Shown: positions 6,383-6,800 of the stretch, one piece after another
How the letters are laid out: each line of letters begins with the position of its first letter
How positions within the stretch are numbered: position 1 is the first letter of the stretch
DNA from: Planctomycetota bacterium
GTDB lineage: Bacteria; Planctomycetota; UBA11346
Assembly: GCA_024641365.1 (NCBI GenBank)
Contig: JAHEDF010000208.1
Coordinates: 1-6,800 of the forward strand
Direction: 5' to 3'
DNA: 6,800 nt
Notes under the pieces: model-generated
Database searches by the model: none
What the model was told of the DNA's origin: nothing
What the model saw: the letters and a program-made list of their open reading frames with translations, nothing else
Program-made: the position numbers and the translations under genes

Positions 6383-6388
6383 ATCGGC

Positions 6389-6800
6389 TTGTCCTCGTTT
6401 GCTCGAAATATTTCTTTCTTGTGGAAAGCAATTTTAAAACGACTCGGGGATCGTACGTCGTTTACCGCACGGTTCATTATTGGAACCTGTTGCTTTTGTC
6501 TGTGGATTAACCCGGTTGCCGTCCATGCCGCTGATACCGTAAGTGATGCGCAAGCGTTAATGCGAGTGGGAAAATACGACGAGGCGGCTGCCATTTTAGA
6601 AGCCAGCCAAGAATCGTGGAATCGCAACATTCAATTTCTGCGTGTCAAAAAAATGATGATAACCGGACCGTGGGACGAAGCCGCTGCGCAAGCGCTGTTA
6701 TTGCCACGACGTTTTTTTCGCAGCATCGAAGGTTTAATGTTGGCGCATGATGCCGCTGAACAAATTGGTCGTGCCGATATTACCACGGCACTGTTAGAGC
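6389..6800 (+). CDS. Exported TPR-like protein, 3' end cut by the window edge
   Basis: The frame is open to the right edge, giving 137 codons. I chose the TTG at 6389 because AGGAGGAG lies six bases upstream. The N-terminus has a long basic n-region (to about residue 28, with R and K residues), a hydrophobic core rich in Cys (FIIGTCCFCLWI, 29-40) and a plausible cleavage site after VHA (45-47), so the mature protein would begin ADTVSDAQ. The mature part opens with a helical repeat of TPR character, ALMRVGKYDEAAAILEAS (about 56-73), followed by a second similar unit with GPWDEAAAQAL. Such repeats mediate protein contacts, here presumably in the periplasm or outer membrane. The rest of the protein, which would tell its role, lies outside the window. 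The minus-strand open frame over 6334-6630 is a shadow of this gene. It follows the terminated NmrA unit, so it is a separate transcript. Confidence 0.65.
   Translation, partial: MSSFARNISFLWKAILKRLGDRTSFTARFIIGTCCFCLWINPVAVHAADTVSDAQALMRVGKYDEAAAILEASQESWNRNIQFLRVKKMMITGPWDEAAAQALLLPRRFFRSIEGLMLAHDAAEQIGRADITTALLE

Larger units (their letters stand above)
5944..6388. other. Stretch without a convincing gene
   Basis: Two overlapping open frames occur here (5990-6196 and 6040-6327, plus strand). Their translations are rich in Cys, Arg and Tyr, lack ribosome binding sites and resemble no family I know, so I read them as chance. A 10-bp tandem repeat lies at 6040-6060. A possible weak promoter for the next gene is TTTACC (6201-6206), 16 bases, TATTTA (6223-6228). 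The frame of the downstream TPR-like gene is open from 6197, but it has no ATG before 6560 and no ribosome binding site before the one at 6375. Confidence 0.5.

Noticed and set aside
6334..6630. Minus-strand open frame of 98 residues
   Set aside because: It lies opposite the N-terminal part of the TPR-like gene, whose signal peptide, repeat character and ribosome binding site are much better support for the plus strand.

Overview
The window looks like a chromosomal stretch of a free-living Gram-negative bacterium, probably a marine or aquatic gammaproteobacterium. The base composition leans to AT, Shine-Dalgarno sites are of GGAG type, proteins carry Sec signal peptides, and two secreted sulfatases are encoded. 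The taxonomic guess is weak: sulfatases of this kind are also abundant in Planctomycetes and Verrucomicrobia, and the window holds no ribosomal or other marker gene.

Layout. Bases 1-1548 hold two plus-strand genes of unknown function. The first is cut by the left edge: its frame is open to the first base, so the ATG at 195 is not its true start. The second encodes a probably membrane-anchored protein whose start is uncertain. Facing them, on the minus strand, is a two-gene operon (4628 down to 1633) of exported type I (formylglycine) sulfatases with a 17-base gap between them. A 305-base divergent intergenic region follows. It contains a good sigma70-like promoter for the sulfatase operon and, on the plus strand, a second promoter whose spacer is filled by a perfect 20-bp palindrome, a likely repressor operator. 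That promoter drives a monocistronic NmrA/HSCARG-type NAD(P)-binding protein (4934-5881), closed by a clear intrinsic terminator. Bases 5944-6388 hold no convincing gene, only a small tandem repeat. A TPR-like exported protein then begins at a TTG codon behind a strong ribosome binding site and runs off the right edge.

How the parts work together. The two sulfatases probably desulfate a sulfated polysaccharide or other sulfate ester outside the cytoplasm. They are divergent from each other, which suggests different substrates or positions. No formylglycine-generating enzyme, glycoside hydrolase or transporter is visible, so their maturation and the rest of the pathway must be encoded elsewhere. 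The NmrA-type gene appears independently regulated and has no obvious link to sulfate chemistry. The most checkable new observations are the operator-in-spacer promoter, the histidine-to-aspartate change in the GKWH motif of the upstream sulfatase, and the start and in-frame-stop puzzle at the second unknown gene. I found no mobile element, CRISPR array, tRNA or rRNA.
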